A stretch of DNA of 64,000 nt from an uncultured Muribaculaceae bacterium (lineage in GTDB: Bacteria > Bacteroidota > Bacteroidia > Bacteroidales > Muribaculaceae). The notes below the pieces were generated by a model. That model searched no databases and was not told the origin of the DNA. It saw nothing but the letters and a program-made list of their open reading frames with translations. Positions 16,599-25,376 of the stretch are shown piece after piece (position 1 is the first letter of the stretch; each line of letters opens with the position of its first letter). The translations under genes were made by a program, and so were the position numbers. The stretch is taken from contig CAJUKD010000009.1 in NCBI GenBank assembly GCA_910587235.1, positions 1-64,000 on the forward strand. The letters are read 5' to 3'.

Positions 16599-18047
16599 TC
16601 ATTCAGCTTTTTTGGCACGTGGCTTGCGACCGGGCTTCGCTTTGTCGGCGGGTGCTTCGGCGGCTTTGGCTTTGCATGAGCGAGGCTTGCGGGCTTTGGG
16701 AGCCGGAGCCGCTTCCGCAGCCTCGTCGCGACGGTGTTCGATATTGTACTGCTCGACGTTCTTGCGCATGGAATTAAGCTCCTTGTTCAGGCTTTCGATC
16801 TCGTCGGCCTGATTGCGTATGGTCGTGAGCAGCGAGTTCAGCTCCTCGTTCTCTATAGACAGCGGGTATTGCTCCTCGACGCGCACGATAAAGTCGGCCA
16901 GCACGTTCATGTAGTTGGTGAATGCGGCGAACGGCGTTTCGTATGGGCTGAAGAGCGAGTGCAGCGCGCCGTCGGCCGAACGTTTGGTCGACATGTAGAA
17001 GAAGTGGTCGGCCGTCTGCAGATAGCACCAGTCCTGTTTCAGGCGTCGGTCGTCGCACAGGCGCACGCGTTCGGCGACTGAGTAGAGCTTGCTGAAAGCT
17101 TCGTTCTGCAGGCGGTTTCCGAGCCAGGCAGATGTGTCGCGCGCCTCGTCGGCGCCTGATATGGGATGAAGCACCGAAAGCTCGCCGACCGACTTGATTT
17201 TGGATATGGCGTCGGAGGGCGTGTAGAAATCGATTCCCCGCTCGGCGGCAAAACGCGGAAGCGCCTCGAGGAACTGGAAGATGCCGGATGTCGGTGGCTG
17301 AAGGTCGCCGAATGTTTCAAGATTCATGAAAATGTTGACGATCTGCTCTTCCTGCGGGGTGGAGGCGATCCAGTCGATATACTTGTCGGCGGTCAGCGGG
17401 AACTGCGACCACGACGAGTCGCTGAAACGGAAAGCGATATCGTCGCTGAGCTTGGCATTGCGCAAAAGCATCTTAAGCTTCGGCGCCGATGCCGCACTGT
17501 AGACGTAGTTGGGCGATTTCCAGCCCAGAATATGCTTGGCGCCTTCGGTGAGAACACCTTTGAAACCGAGTTCCTGAAGCTGTGGCGCCAGATCGTCGCA
17601 GTAGATAAGCTCGCTGTTGCGGAACACCTTGGGCGTCACGCCGAAGAGAGTCTTGAGTTTCTCGCAGTGGCGGCGGACCTGTTCGGCGAACTCCTCGGGG
17701 TCGACAAGCGACGACAGGGAATATGCGTAAGGCTGGGCGACGAACTCCACACAGCGAGTGTCGGCCAGACGGCGCAGCAGGTCGATGAATTCGGGCACAT
17801 ACTGCTCGAATTGCTCTATAGCCACACCTGATATGGCGATGGAGCAACGGAAGCGTCCTTCATTCTTCTCTATCATGCGGAGAAGGGTTTCGGCCGCCGG
17901 AATATAGCTCGTGTGGGCGATGCGGGTGATGATATCGTCGTCGAGGAAATCATCGTAATAATAATGGTCATTGCCTATGTCGAAAAAACGGTAGCGTTTC
18001 AGACGGAAAGGCTGATGTATCTCGAAGTTAAAACAGATTGCTTTCAT
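16599..18047 (-). CDS. Glycoside hydrolase family 57 protein (alpha-amylase-like)
   Basis: A 482-residue GH57 protein in the glycogen operon, expected to act on alpha-1,4-glucans in the cytosol. Seen: the family N-terminus CFNFEIHQPF, the nucleophile-type motif VFRNSELIY, and the region-4 motif FMNLETFG. In most GH57 enzymes that last motif reads DxETFG and its Asp is the acid/base; here it is Asn (codon AAT), so activity may be altered. The last 60 residues are a Lys/Ala/Pro-rich basic tail after a short coiled coil. The start MKAICFN at 18047 avoids a non-homologous 19-residue extension. It follows the glycosyltransferase by 40 bp. Confidence 0.85.
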   Translation of the reverse strand: MKAICFNFEIHQPFRLKRYRFFDIGNDHYYYDDFLDDDIITRIAHTSYIPAAETLLRMIEKNEGRFRCSIAISGVAIEQFEQYVPEFIDLLRRLADTRCVEFVAQPYAYSLSSLVDPEEFAEQVRRHCEKLKTLFGVTPKVFRNSELIYCDDLAPQLQELGFKGVLTEGAKHILGWKSPNYVYSAASAPKLKMLLRNAKLSDDIAFRFSDSSWSQFPLTADKYIDWIASTPQEEQIVNIFMNLETFGDLQPPTSGIFQFLEALPRFAAERGIDFYTPSDAISKIKSVGELSVLHPISGADEARDTSAWLGNRLQNEAFSKLYSVAERVRLCDDRRLKQDWCYLQTADHFFYMSTKRSADGALHSLFSPYETPFAAFTNYMNVLADFIVRVEEQYPLSIENEELNSLLTTIRNQADEIESLNKELNSMRKNVEQYNIEHRRDEAAEAAPAPKARKPRSCKAKAAEAPADKAKPGRKPRAKKAE

Positions 18048-18087
18048 GACTGGGTTATGTTTGTTTTGGGAGGGGAAGGGAGAATGT

Positions 18088-19347
18088 TCAGCGTCCGAGG
18101 ACACGGTTATAAATATCTATTACCTTGCGGCCGGCCTTGTCCCAGGTGATCCGGGCCACTTCGGCCAGACCGTCCTCGCGCAGCTGGCGGTAGAGCGCCG
18201 GATACGAGATTATGGCATGGATGGCGTCGGCCATGGCGTCGATGTCCCAGTAGTCGGTCTTGATCACATTGTCGAGAATCTCGGCACAGCCCGACTGCTT
18301 GGAAATGATGGACGGCACGCCCATCTGCATCGCCTCAAGAGGCGATATGCCGAACGGTTCCGAAACGGACGGCATTATATATACGTCCGAAGCCTTGAGC
18401 ATCTCGTAGACCTGCTTGCCTTTCTGGAATCCGGGAAAATGGAAACGGTCGGCGATGCCGCGGTCGGCCACAAGGCGTATCATCTTTTCCATCATGTCGC
18501 CCGAACCGGCCATGACAAAGCGCACGTTGTGGCTGTTGCGGAGCACCTTGGCGGCTGCCTCGACAAAATATTCCGGACCTTTCTGCATGGTGATGCGGCC
18601 GAGGAATGTCACCACCTTGTCCTTGCTCGGGTGTTTCTCCACGTCGAGCAGCTCCTGACTCAGCGGAATCACGGCGTTGTGAACCGTGGTTACCTTGTCA
18701 GGATGGATGCCGTAGTGGTCGATGACAGTGCGGCGGGTCAGTTCGCTGACGGTAATGATATGGTCGGAATTAAGCATGCCGTCGCGCTCGATATTGTAGA
18801 CCGTCGGATTGGGCTTCCCGCGCGAACGGTCATACTCGGTCGCATGCACATGGATCACCAGCGGCTTGCCCGTGACCTGCTTGGCATGGATACCGGCAGG
18901 ATATGTCAGCCAGTCGTGAGAGTGGATGATGTCGAAATCAAGCGTACGGGCGATCACGCCTGCAACAATAGAATAGTTGTTGATTTCTTCAAGAAGATTG
19001 TCGGGATAGCGTCCCGAGAACTCTATGCAGCCCAGATCATTGGTGCGCATATAGTTGAAATCGGCATAAATATGGTCGCGGAGGCGGTAGTACAGCTCCG
19101 GACTCATCAGACGGCCTATGCGGGCGTCGACATAGTCGCGGTCGACATCGCGCCATGCCACAGGCACCTGCGAGCAACCGATTATGTTGGCGAAGCTTTT
19201 GTCTTCATCGCCGAAAGGCTTGGGGATGACGAAGGTTATGTCCATGTCGCCACACTGCCACATGCCCTGTGTCAGGCCGTAGCTGGCGGTGCCCAGCCCT
19301 CCGAGGATATGCGGCGGGAATTCCCAGCCGAACATTAGTGCTTTCAT
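18088..19347 (-). CDS. Glycosyltransferase, probable glycogen synthase (GT4/GT5-like)
   Basis: A 419-residue GT-B glycosyltransferase. The N-terminal MKALMFGWEFPPHILGGLGT has the glycine-rich acceptor loop. Central motifs are HSHDWLTYPAG and HVHATEYDRSRG; the C-terminal donor site has VTFLGRITMQKGPEYF and MPSVSEPFGISPLEAM (E-x7-E type). Between a debranching enzyme and a GH57, it is the likely glycogen synthase of this locus. The donor (UDP- or ADP-glucose) cannot be told from sequence. The start at 19347 drops a nine-residue extension. Confidence 0.88.
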   Translation of the reverse strand: MKALMFGWEFPPHILGGLGTASYGLTQGMWQCGDMDITFVIPKPFGDEDKSFANIIGCSQVPVAWRDVDRDYVDARIGRLMSPELYYRLRDHIYADFNYMRTNDLGCIEFSGRYPDNLLEEINNYSIVAGVIARTLDFDIIHSHDWLTYPAGIHAKQVTGKPLVIHVHATEYDRSRGKPNPTVYNIERDGMLNSDHIITVSELTRRTVIDHYGIHPDKVTTVHNAVIPLSQELLDVEKHPSKDKVVTFLGRITMQKGPEYFVEAAAKVLRNSHNVRFVMAGSGDMMEKMIRLVADRGIADRFHFPGFQKGKQVYEMLKASDVYIMPSVSEPFGISPLEAMQMGVPSIISKQSGCAEILDNVIKTDYWDIDAMADAIHAIISYPALYRQLREDGLAEVARITWDKAGRKVIDIYNRVLGR

Positions 19348-19366
19348 GATATGATGTTGACAGTCA

Positions 19367-21313
19367 TTATACATTGAATTTCTTGAGGGTGCGCAGAGTG
19401 CGGAGCACTTCGGCTACGTTGGTGGCGTGCGACACGGCTCCTCGACCCTGGAAAGGCGGATTGCCGTCGTAAAGCTGCGACAGCGAGCCTATGCAGCCCT
19501 GCGACATCTCGTCCTCGAAACCGATGAGCATACGGTCGATGTAGTTCACACCGCTCAGGCCGAATACGCGCAGATAGGCGTCGGCATAAAAACCCATCAG
19601 CCACGGACGCGCCGGACCGTTGTGCATGGCCATCTCCCGCTCCTCGGGGCTGCCGAGATAGAATGGGCGGTAGCCGTAGCTCTTGGGTGAAAGCGTGCGC
19701 AGCCCCTTGGGTGTAAGCAACTCGCGCGTGACGATATCGAGCACTCCCTTGCGCTGGCGGCGGTCAAGGGGCGAGTAGTCCAGACCTATGGCGATTGCCA
19801 TGTTCGGGCGCACCGACGGGTCGGCGTAGCTGCCGTCGACAGTATCGTAGAGATAGCCGCTCTCGTTGAGGAATGTGTCGACAAAAGGCTTTTTCATCTT
19901 TTCAGCCTCGGCAAGCCATACCTCGCGGCGGCCGGCAAGCGAGGCGTTGCCTTCGGCAAGTTCGGCAGCAAACATCAAGGCATTGTACCATAAGGCATTG
20001 AATTCGACAAGACGACCCGAACGGCGCACGACAGGTTCTCCGCCAAGGCGCGAATTCATCCACGACACAGGCTCCAGATGGCCGTCGGTGGAAAGCAGCC
20101 CGGTAGATTCGTCGACAAAGAGGTTGGGATGACCTCCGCGCAGAACGTAGTCCGCCAGATTGGCCACCGCTTCCATATATAATTCGCGCGCGCGAGCCTG
20201 ACCGGCGCTCTTGGCATACTGCTGTATGGCCCACAAAGCCCACAAAGGTATGTCGGGCAGCTCTATGCCGGCAATGGCGGCCGAACGCTCGCCCGTGTCG
20301 ATAAAACGCTGCATGGCACGCAATGCCGTCGCCATGATGGCCTCGTAGTCGTCGCGGTGGTCTATGGCAAGTGTCAGGCCGGGCAGCGACATGAATGTAT
20401 TGCGCGCCAGAACAACTCCCCAAGGATAACCCGAGATGACATACATATTGTCGCCGCGGCGCAGATAGAACTGCTTGGCGGCATTCTTAAGGCAGTTGAA
20501 AAAACTCGTGCGGGGTGTGCGGGAGGCGATTTCGGTTTCATACATTTTCTTCAGGCTGCGGGGCGATACCTCGCTGACACCGGCGGAAAATATGACCGAC
20601 TCGCCCTTGCGGATAGGCAACTCGAAATAACCCGGCACCCATAGATCCTCGCAATAAGGAACACCGCGTTCAAGATCCTTGGAATATTCGATTCCGTTGT
20701 ACCAGTTGGGTTCGTCGACCCATGTGACCTTGTGGCTGAACTGCATATAAAGCGTCGGCAGCCCAGCATACAGAGCCGAGGCCACGCCGTTCTCTACCGG
20801 CCGAAGTTCGCGGTTGATGGCTTCGTTGGCCACGCACAGGCTGTTGCTCTCGCGGAACGCCAGGAACGGACGAAAACGCAACGTCGTGGCCGAATGGGCA
20901 TCGACAAGCGTATAGCGGATAAGGATGCGGTTCTCGCGCGAGATAAATATTTTTTCCTTGGTAAGAATCACGCCGCCGACACGGTAGGTCATGCGGGGAA
21001 CCCCCTCGCAGTCGAACTCGCGTATATACTTGTGACCGGCGGGACTGTACACACCGCCGCGATAGCGGTGTATGCCCAGATTGAAAGGCGCGCCGTGCTG
21101 GATGACGGTTTCATCCAGGCTCGAAAGCAGCACATGCGGCTTGTTGCCCAACTCCTCCACCGGAATAACAAGCAGACCGTGCTGCTTGCGAGTGTTACAG
21201 CCCACCAGCGACGTGCAGTGGTAAGCGCCGGCCTGGTTGGTGCGCAGCATTTCCTTGGTCAGCGACTGGTCGAGGTTGATGAGCAGGTTCTTGTCGAACT
21301 TCAGGTAACTCAT
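19367..21313 (-). CDS. Glycogen debranching enzyme (amylo-alpha-1,6-glucosidase family)
   Basis: A 648-residue cytosolic enzyme with an N-terminal GDE_N beta-sandwich (about 1-240, including YHCTSLVGCNTRKQHGLL) and a C-terminal (alpha/alpha)6 GDE_C domain (about 290-640: SGYPWGVVLARNTFMSLPG, VSWMNSR, HNGPARPWLMG). It hydrolyses alpha-1,6 branch points. It is the first gene of the debranching enzyme/glycosyltransferase/GH57 operon; the glycosyltransferase starts 19 bp after its stop. Confidence 0.92.
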   Translation of the reverse strand: MSYLKFDKNLLINLDQSLTKEMLRTNQAGAYHCTSLVGCNTRKQHGLLVIPVEELGNKPHVLLSSLDETVIQHGAPFNLGIHRYRGGVYSPAGHKYIREFDCEGVPRMTYRVGGVILTKEKIFISRENRILIRYTLVDAHSATTLRFRPFLAFRESNSLCVANEAINRELRPVENGVASALYAGLPTLYMQFSHKVTWVDEPNWYNGIEYSKDLERGVPYCEDLWVPGYFELPIRKGESVIFSAGVSEVSPRSLKKMYETEIASRTPRTSFFNCLKNAAKQFYLRRGDNMYVISGYPWGVVLARNTFMSLPGLTLAIDHRDDYEAIMATALRAMQRFIDTGERSAAIAGIELPDIPLWALWAIQQYAKSAGQARARELYMEAVANLADYVLRGGHPNLFVDESTGLLSTDGHLEPVSWMNSRLGGEPVVRRSGRLVEFNALWYNALMFAAELAEGNASLAGRREVWLAEAEKMKKPFVDTFLNESGYLYDTVDGSYADPSVRPNMAIAIGLDYSPLDRRQRKGVLDIVTRELLTPKGLRTLSPKSYGYRPFYLGSPEEREMAMHNGPARPWLMGFYADAYLRVFGLSGVNYIDRMLIGFEDEMSQGCIGSLSQLYDGNPPFQGRGAVSHATNVAEVLRTLRTLKKFNV

Positions 21314-21460
21314 TTAGGATTGCAGGTTATATTTATTTTTCAGGTTAGTTTTATGTGTTCTAAGCCACGAAATTATGATTTTTCCATCGGCAAAACAAAA
21401 ATTACGGCGGCTTTTTAACAAAAAGTGTTGAAGAACATTTATTTCAGTCCCCGGACATGC

Positions 21461-21575
21461 AAAATAGTGCAGTACGAAGCTCGGAATTTTGCAAAATAGT
21501 GCAGTACGGCACCCGAAAATTTGCAGAATAGTGCAGTACGGCACCCGAAAATTTGCAGAATAGTGCAGTAAACGT
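21461..21575. repeat. Four direct repeats with exact 32-bp period
   Basis: The core AATAGTGCAGTA occurs at 21463, 21495, 21527 and 21559, always 32 bp apart. The full unit reads GCARAATAGTGCAGTACGG then CACCCGAAAATTT in copies 2 and 3; the outer copies diverge at their ends. No unique spacers separate the units, so it is not a CRISPR. The array ends at the -7 element of the following ATPase gene and would cover its -33 region, as an operator would. Confidence 0.9.
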
Positions 21576-21583
21576 TATTTTTG
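21576..21583 (+). promoter_or_regulatory. -7 promoter element of the DUF4143 ATPase
   Basis: TATTTTTG directly after the fourth repeat and 18 nt before the ATG. Confidence 0.6.
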
Positions 21584-21601
21584 CATCAAAAGCAGATAAC
21601 A

Positions 21602-22885
21602 ATGATAGACCTCCGCACACTCGAACAAATACTATCAGACCAAGCAGAAGAATTGACTGTAAAAGAACGTCATAATTATTGCCTGCGTCATGAAGAAAGC
21701 CTAATAGACCTCGACAGTCCTCAAGCTCAGGTGGTGATAGGAATACGCCGATGCGGAAAATCGACACTATGCTATAACGCCCTACGCCATGCCGGTGTCA
21801 ATTTCGCATATGTGAATTTCGACGATGAACGGCTTGCAATGCTCAACAGCGACGATCTGAACAATGTTCTGGAAACTTTATATAAAATAAACGGCTCTTT
21901 CGATTATCTATTCCTCGACGAAATCCAGAATGTCAATGGATGGCACCTGTTCGTCAACCGCCTTCTACGACGGGAAATGAAAATAATAGTAACAGGTTCT
22001 AACGCAAAACTTCTAAGCGGCGAACTTGCCACACACCTTACAGGCCGGCACAACACCATAACGCTCTTTCCGTTCTCTTTTGCCGAATATTGCCTTTGCA
22101 CTGGCGTTGACACCACAGGCCAAAGCACCGAAAAAAAAGCGTTGCGTAGAAAAGCTTTTGACCAATACACTGCTCTCGGCGGGTTCCCCGAGCTGCTTAA
22201 AATAAAAAACCATAAAAGCTATATCGACAACCTGACCGAAAACATCCTAAAACGCGACATCGAACAGCGGTTCAAGCCTGCACACGTATCCTCTTTTGAA
22301 ACAATAGCCCGAAGTCTACTCAACGAAGCTCCTACAAAACTATCATATTCAGCAATAGGCTCGAATTTCGGCATAAAGTCACCGCATACAGTCAAAAACT
22401 ACATCAGCTATCTTCAGCAAGCATACTTACTTTTGAGTCTGCACAAATTCTCTCCCAAAAGCCGGCTACGCCTTGTAGGCGAAAAAATATACACATCCGA
22501 CGTAGCCCTTATGGACAAACGAACCGACGCATTCAGCGGCCCGAATCTCGGCTGGAGGCTCGAAACTATAATATATATAGAACTTCTCAGGCGCTGCAAA
22601 CGTGCAGGGCTTGACATATATTACCTTGACGACAGCCGGAATGAATGCGACTTTATAGTCTGCGAAAACAACAAGACAATCCAGGCCATACAAGTTTCAT
22701 ACGACCTGTCATCCGCCCGGACACGTGAACGCGAAACAAAAGGCCTGCTGATGGCCGCGAAAAAAACCGGATGCGACAACCTATTGCTGCTCACAGACCA
22801 CGAATACTCCGACGAACACATAAATGGCCTGAACATACAGATCCGCCCCGCATACGACTGGCTCCTCGGGGTACACCGCAGTTAA
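21602..22885 (+). CDS. AAA ATPase with DUF4143 (ATP-binding protein)
   Basis: A 427-residue protein. An N-terminal AAA_14 ATPase has a Walker A GIRRCGKSTL (about 47-56) and a Walker B YLFLDEIQNV. A C-terminal DUF4143 domain of restriction-endonuclease-like fold includes YLDDSRNECDFIV. Such genes are abundant accessory genes in Bacteroidetes with no established function. The start at 21602 follows the promoter. Base composition is clearly more AT-rich than the flanking glycogen and secreted-protein genes, which suggests lateral acquisition. It stands alone behind the 32-bp repeat array. Confidence 0.85.
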   Translation: MIDLRTLEQILSDQAEELTVKERHNYCLRHEESLIDLDSPQAQVVIGIRRCGKSTLCYNALRHAGVNFAYVNFDDERLAMLNSDDLNNVLETLYKINGSFDYLFLDEIQNVNGWHLFVNRLLRREMKIIVTGSNAKLLSGELATHLTGRHNTITLFPFSFAEYCLCTGVDTTGQSTEKKALRRKAFDQYTALGGFPELLKIKNHKSYIDNLTENILKRDIEQRFKPAHVSSFETIARSLLNEAPTKLSYSAIGSNFGIKSPHTVKNYISYLQQAYLLLSLHKFSPKSRLRLVGEKIYTSDVALMDKRTDAFSGPNLGWRLETIIYIELLRRCKRAGLDIYYLDDSRNECDFIVCENNKTIQAIQVSYDLSSARTRERETKGLLMAAKKTGCDNLLLLTDHEYSDEHINGLNIQIRPAYDWLLGVHRS

Positions 22886-23046
22886 ACATTGTTAATTGTG
22901 TTATCAAGCATAATCCGGAAACGCCGCGCTCCCGATTATTTTTTCCACTTTCGCGGAAAATACGCGGCTTATACCGCGGATTTTCTTTTTTGAAATCATA
23001 CTTACTTGCCATACACTCTTAATTTTCAACCATAAATCACTTACCG

Positions 23047-25242
23047 ATGAAGAAATTCTTTACTCTTCTGTCCGCTGCCCTGATAGGCACAGCGGGAATG
23101 TTTGCCGCCGACTGGTATCTCGTAGGCGGAAACTACGGCTGGTCCGACAACGCAGCTTATAAATTCACCCCCTCGGCCGATAACGCCGACATCCAGACCC
23201 TTGAAGTGGAATCGCTCTCAGGCGAAATAAAAATCAAGGAAGCCAACACATGGAGCACATCCATGAGCACTAACGGAAGCAAACTTCAGGAAGGCGTGCT
23301 GTACAAGACCGGCACCGACGGACAGAACATCAACGTCGACGGAACAATCACCGACGCCACAATCACCATCGACACCGCAGCCCGCACAATCCTCGTAACC
23401 GGTGCCGCAAAAGAAAACGAATATTCCGAAATATATCTTATCGGCGACTTCAACGGCACCTGGAGTGAAACGCTCACCAACCGCCCGCTGACCCTTAAGG
23501 ACGGAACGACAAACACATATACCGGCACCTATACCCTCACCGCCGAAACATCTTACTTCAAGATGAAAGCCGGCACACTCATCTACGGAACAGGCACAGG
23601 CGACGTCGCCGTCGAACCCGGTGTCACCTACAACGCCGCACAGAGCGGAAATGCCTTCTCCATCGGCGCAGGCGAGTACGAATTCATGTTCGTGCTCGAC
23701 AAAAACGCCGATACAGGCGAACTCACCATCCGTAAAATCGGCGGCGAAGATCCCGATCCTCAGCCGGCCGAATGCCCGTGGTACCTCGTGGGCGGAGTAA
23801 ACAACTGGAGCGAAAACGCCGACTGGCGATTTGAATGCACCGACAATGCCAATGTGTTCACCCTCAGTGTAGCCGAAATCGAAGGCACATTCAAAATCCG
23901 CAAAGGCGACGAATTCGCCACCGACGTATGGGCCGACTCATTCGGATCGAACGGTTCAGCCATCGAAGTCGGCGTACCTTTCAATGCTGTCAAAAACGGC
24001 TCCGACCTCAAGGTCGACGGTAAAATCACCGACGCCACACTGACCATCAACACTGCCGACTACACTATCTTGCTCGAAGGAACTTCCGTCGAAAACAACT
24101 ACGACGTCATCTACCTTGTCGGCGACTTCGGCACGGGATGGAACGAACAGCTCACAAGCTATCCCCTTAACCCTGTCGAAGGTGTGGAAAACACATTCGA
24201 AGGCAGCTACAGACTCACCGCAGCCACAAGCTATGTAAAACTCAAAGCAGGCTCCATCATCTACGGTCTGGACGGCATCGACGCCGAAGTGACCGACGGA
24301 ACTTCGGAATACACTCCCGTGGCCGGAGGCGAAAAGGCATTCGCACTGCCCGCCGGCGAATACACCTTTGTCATCAACCTCGAGAAGAACGCCAATCAGG
24401 CACAGCTGAACATCACAGCGGTAATCGGAAAAACTTATCCTGAAACCCTTTATGTAATCGGCAATATCAACGGAGGCGGTTTCGCACCCGACAACGTGAC
24501 AGCTCTCGTCAACGAAGGCGACGGCATATACAGCGGCTCGATCGATTTCACCGGACTGCCATACTCCTACTTCCAGTTTGCCGAAACCCCGGGCATCGAC
24601 GGCTCCGACTGGGACAGCGTCAACTCAGGCCTGCGTCTGGGAGCTGAAGAAGCCGACATGACCTTAAGCATCGGCGAAAGCGTCAGCCTGACATCGAACG
24701 ACTACTCTTGGAAACTTCTTCCCGGCCGCTATAGCCTCAGAGTATCGCTCGAAGACAATACAGTGACCGTCACCGGACTCGAAGAAGCCCTCGTATGGGC
24801 AATCCACGGATGCTTCGACGGTGAAACATGGAACACATACGTCATGACCGAAACAGACGGACTATGGACAACAACAGTCACTCCATCGGCCGCCAACGGT
24901 TCATTCCTGTTCAAGACAATGATCGGTGAAAACGCTTACGGATGGTACAAATCCGCCGAAGCGACTACAATCACCGAAAGCGCCACCAAAGGAAACATAA
25001 CAGCCGAGGGCACCGAAAACTTCAACTACGAACTCAAGGCCGGACGACAGTACATATTCTCTCTTAACCCCGCAACAGAAGAATTCACCGTCACATTCAC
25101 CTCCGGAATCGAAGGCATAGAAGCCGGCGACGACGAAAACGCCGAATATTTCGATCTCCGTGGCCTTCGCGTCGACAAACCCGCAAACGGACTGTACATC
25201 GTCCGCAAAGGAAACACCACCTTCAAGACATTCTTGAAATAA
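23047..25242 (+). CDS. Secreted duplicated-domain protein, probable glycan-binding, Y-LRG C-terminal motif
   Basis: A 731-residue exported protein with a signal peptide at about 1-20. It contains an internal duplication: DWYLVGGNYGWSDNAAYKF (about 21-39) recurs as WYLVGGVNNWSENADWRF (about 243-260), and each is followed by a second module with IYLIGDFNGTW/VIYLVGDFGTGW. A fifth module begins LYVIGNINGGGF. The pattern suggests tandem SusE/SusF-like or CBM-like beta-sandwiches. The C-terminus YFDLRGLRVDKPANGLYIVR matches the motif shared with the genes at 6418 and 46840. Cell-surface glycan binding is inferred. An intrinsic terminator follows. Confidence 0.72.
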   Translation: MKKFFTLLSAALIGTAGMFAADWYLVGGNYGWSDNAAYKFTPSADNADIQTLEVESLSGEIKIKEANTWSTSMSTNGSKLQEGVLYKTGTDGQNINVDGTITDATITIDTAARTILVTGAAKENEYSEIYLIGDFNGTWSETLTNRPLTLKDGTTNTYTGTYTLTAETSYFKMKAGTLIYGTGTGDVAVEPGVTYNAAQSGNAFSIGAGEYEFMFVLDKNADTGELTIRKIGGEDPDPQPAECPWYLVGGVNNWSENADWRFECTDNANVFTLSVAEIEGTFKIRKGDEFATDVWADSFGSNGSAIEVGVPFNAVKNGSDLKVDGKITDATLTINTADYTILLEGTSVENNYDVIYLVGDFGTGWNEQLTSYPLNPVEGVENTFEGSYRLTAATSYVKLKAGSIIYGLDGIDAEVTDGTSEYTPVAGGEKAFALPAGEYTFVINLEKNANQAQLNITAVIGKTYPETLYVIGNINGGGFAPDNVTALVNEGDGIYSGSIDFTGLPYSYFQFAETPGIDGSDWDSVNSGLRLGAEEADMTLSIGESVSLTSNDYSWKLLPGRYSLRVSLEDNTVTVTGLEEALVWAIHGCFDGETWNTYVMTETDGLWTTTVTPSAANGSFLFKTMIGENAYGWYKSAEATTITESATKGNITAEGTENFNYELKAGRQYIFSLNPATEEFTVTFTSGIEGIEAGDDENAEYFDLRGLRVDKPANGLYIVRKGNTTFKTFLK

Positions 25243-25262
25243 CACACCCCCGCATAACCCAG

Positions 25263-25307
25263 GCAAGCGCTGCACCGTAACCCGGACGCAGCGCTTGCGC
25301 TTTTTTA
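25263..25307 (+). terminator. Rho-independent terminator
   Basis: CAAGCGCTGC pairs with GCAGCGCTTG, followed by CGC and six Ts, just after the 731-residue secreted protein gene. Confidence 0.85.
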
Positions 25308-25342
25308 ACAGAAATCACCACTGCATCACCGACACATTGTCT

Positions 25343-25350
25343 TAACTTTG
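25343..25350 (+). promoter_or_regulatory. -7 promoter element of the TPR gene
   Basis: TAACTTTG, 26 nt upstream of the ATG at 25377. Confidence 0.55.
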
Positions 25351-25376
25351 TAAGAATTTATATCACAACTCCGACA

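Noticed and set aside
18046..19338. Long plus-strand open frame of 430 codons
   Set aside because: It is exactly antisense to the glycosyltransferase gene, which has clear GT-B motifs; the frame is open because of GC-rich codon bias.
21461..21575. CRISPR array
   Set aside because: The repeats are contiguous with a constant 32-bp period and no unique spacers, and no cas genes are present.
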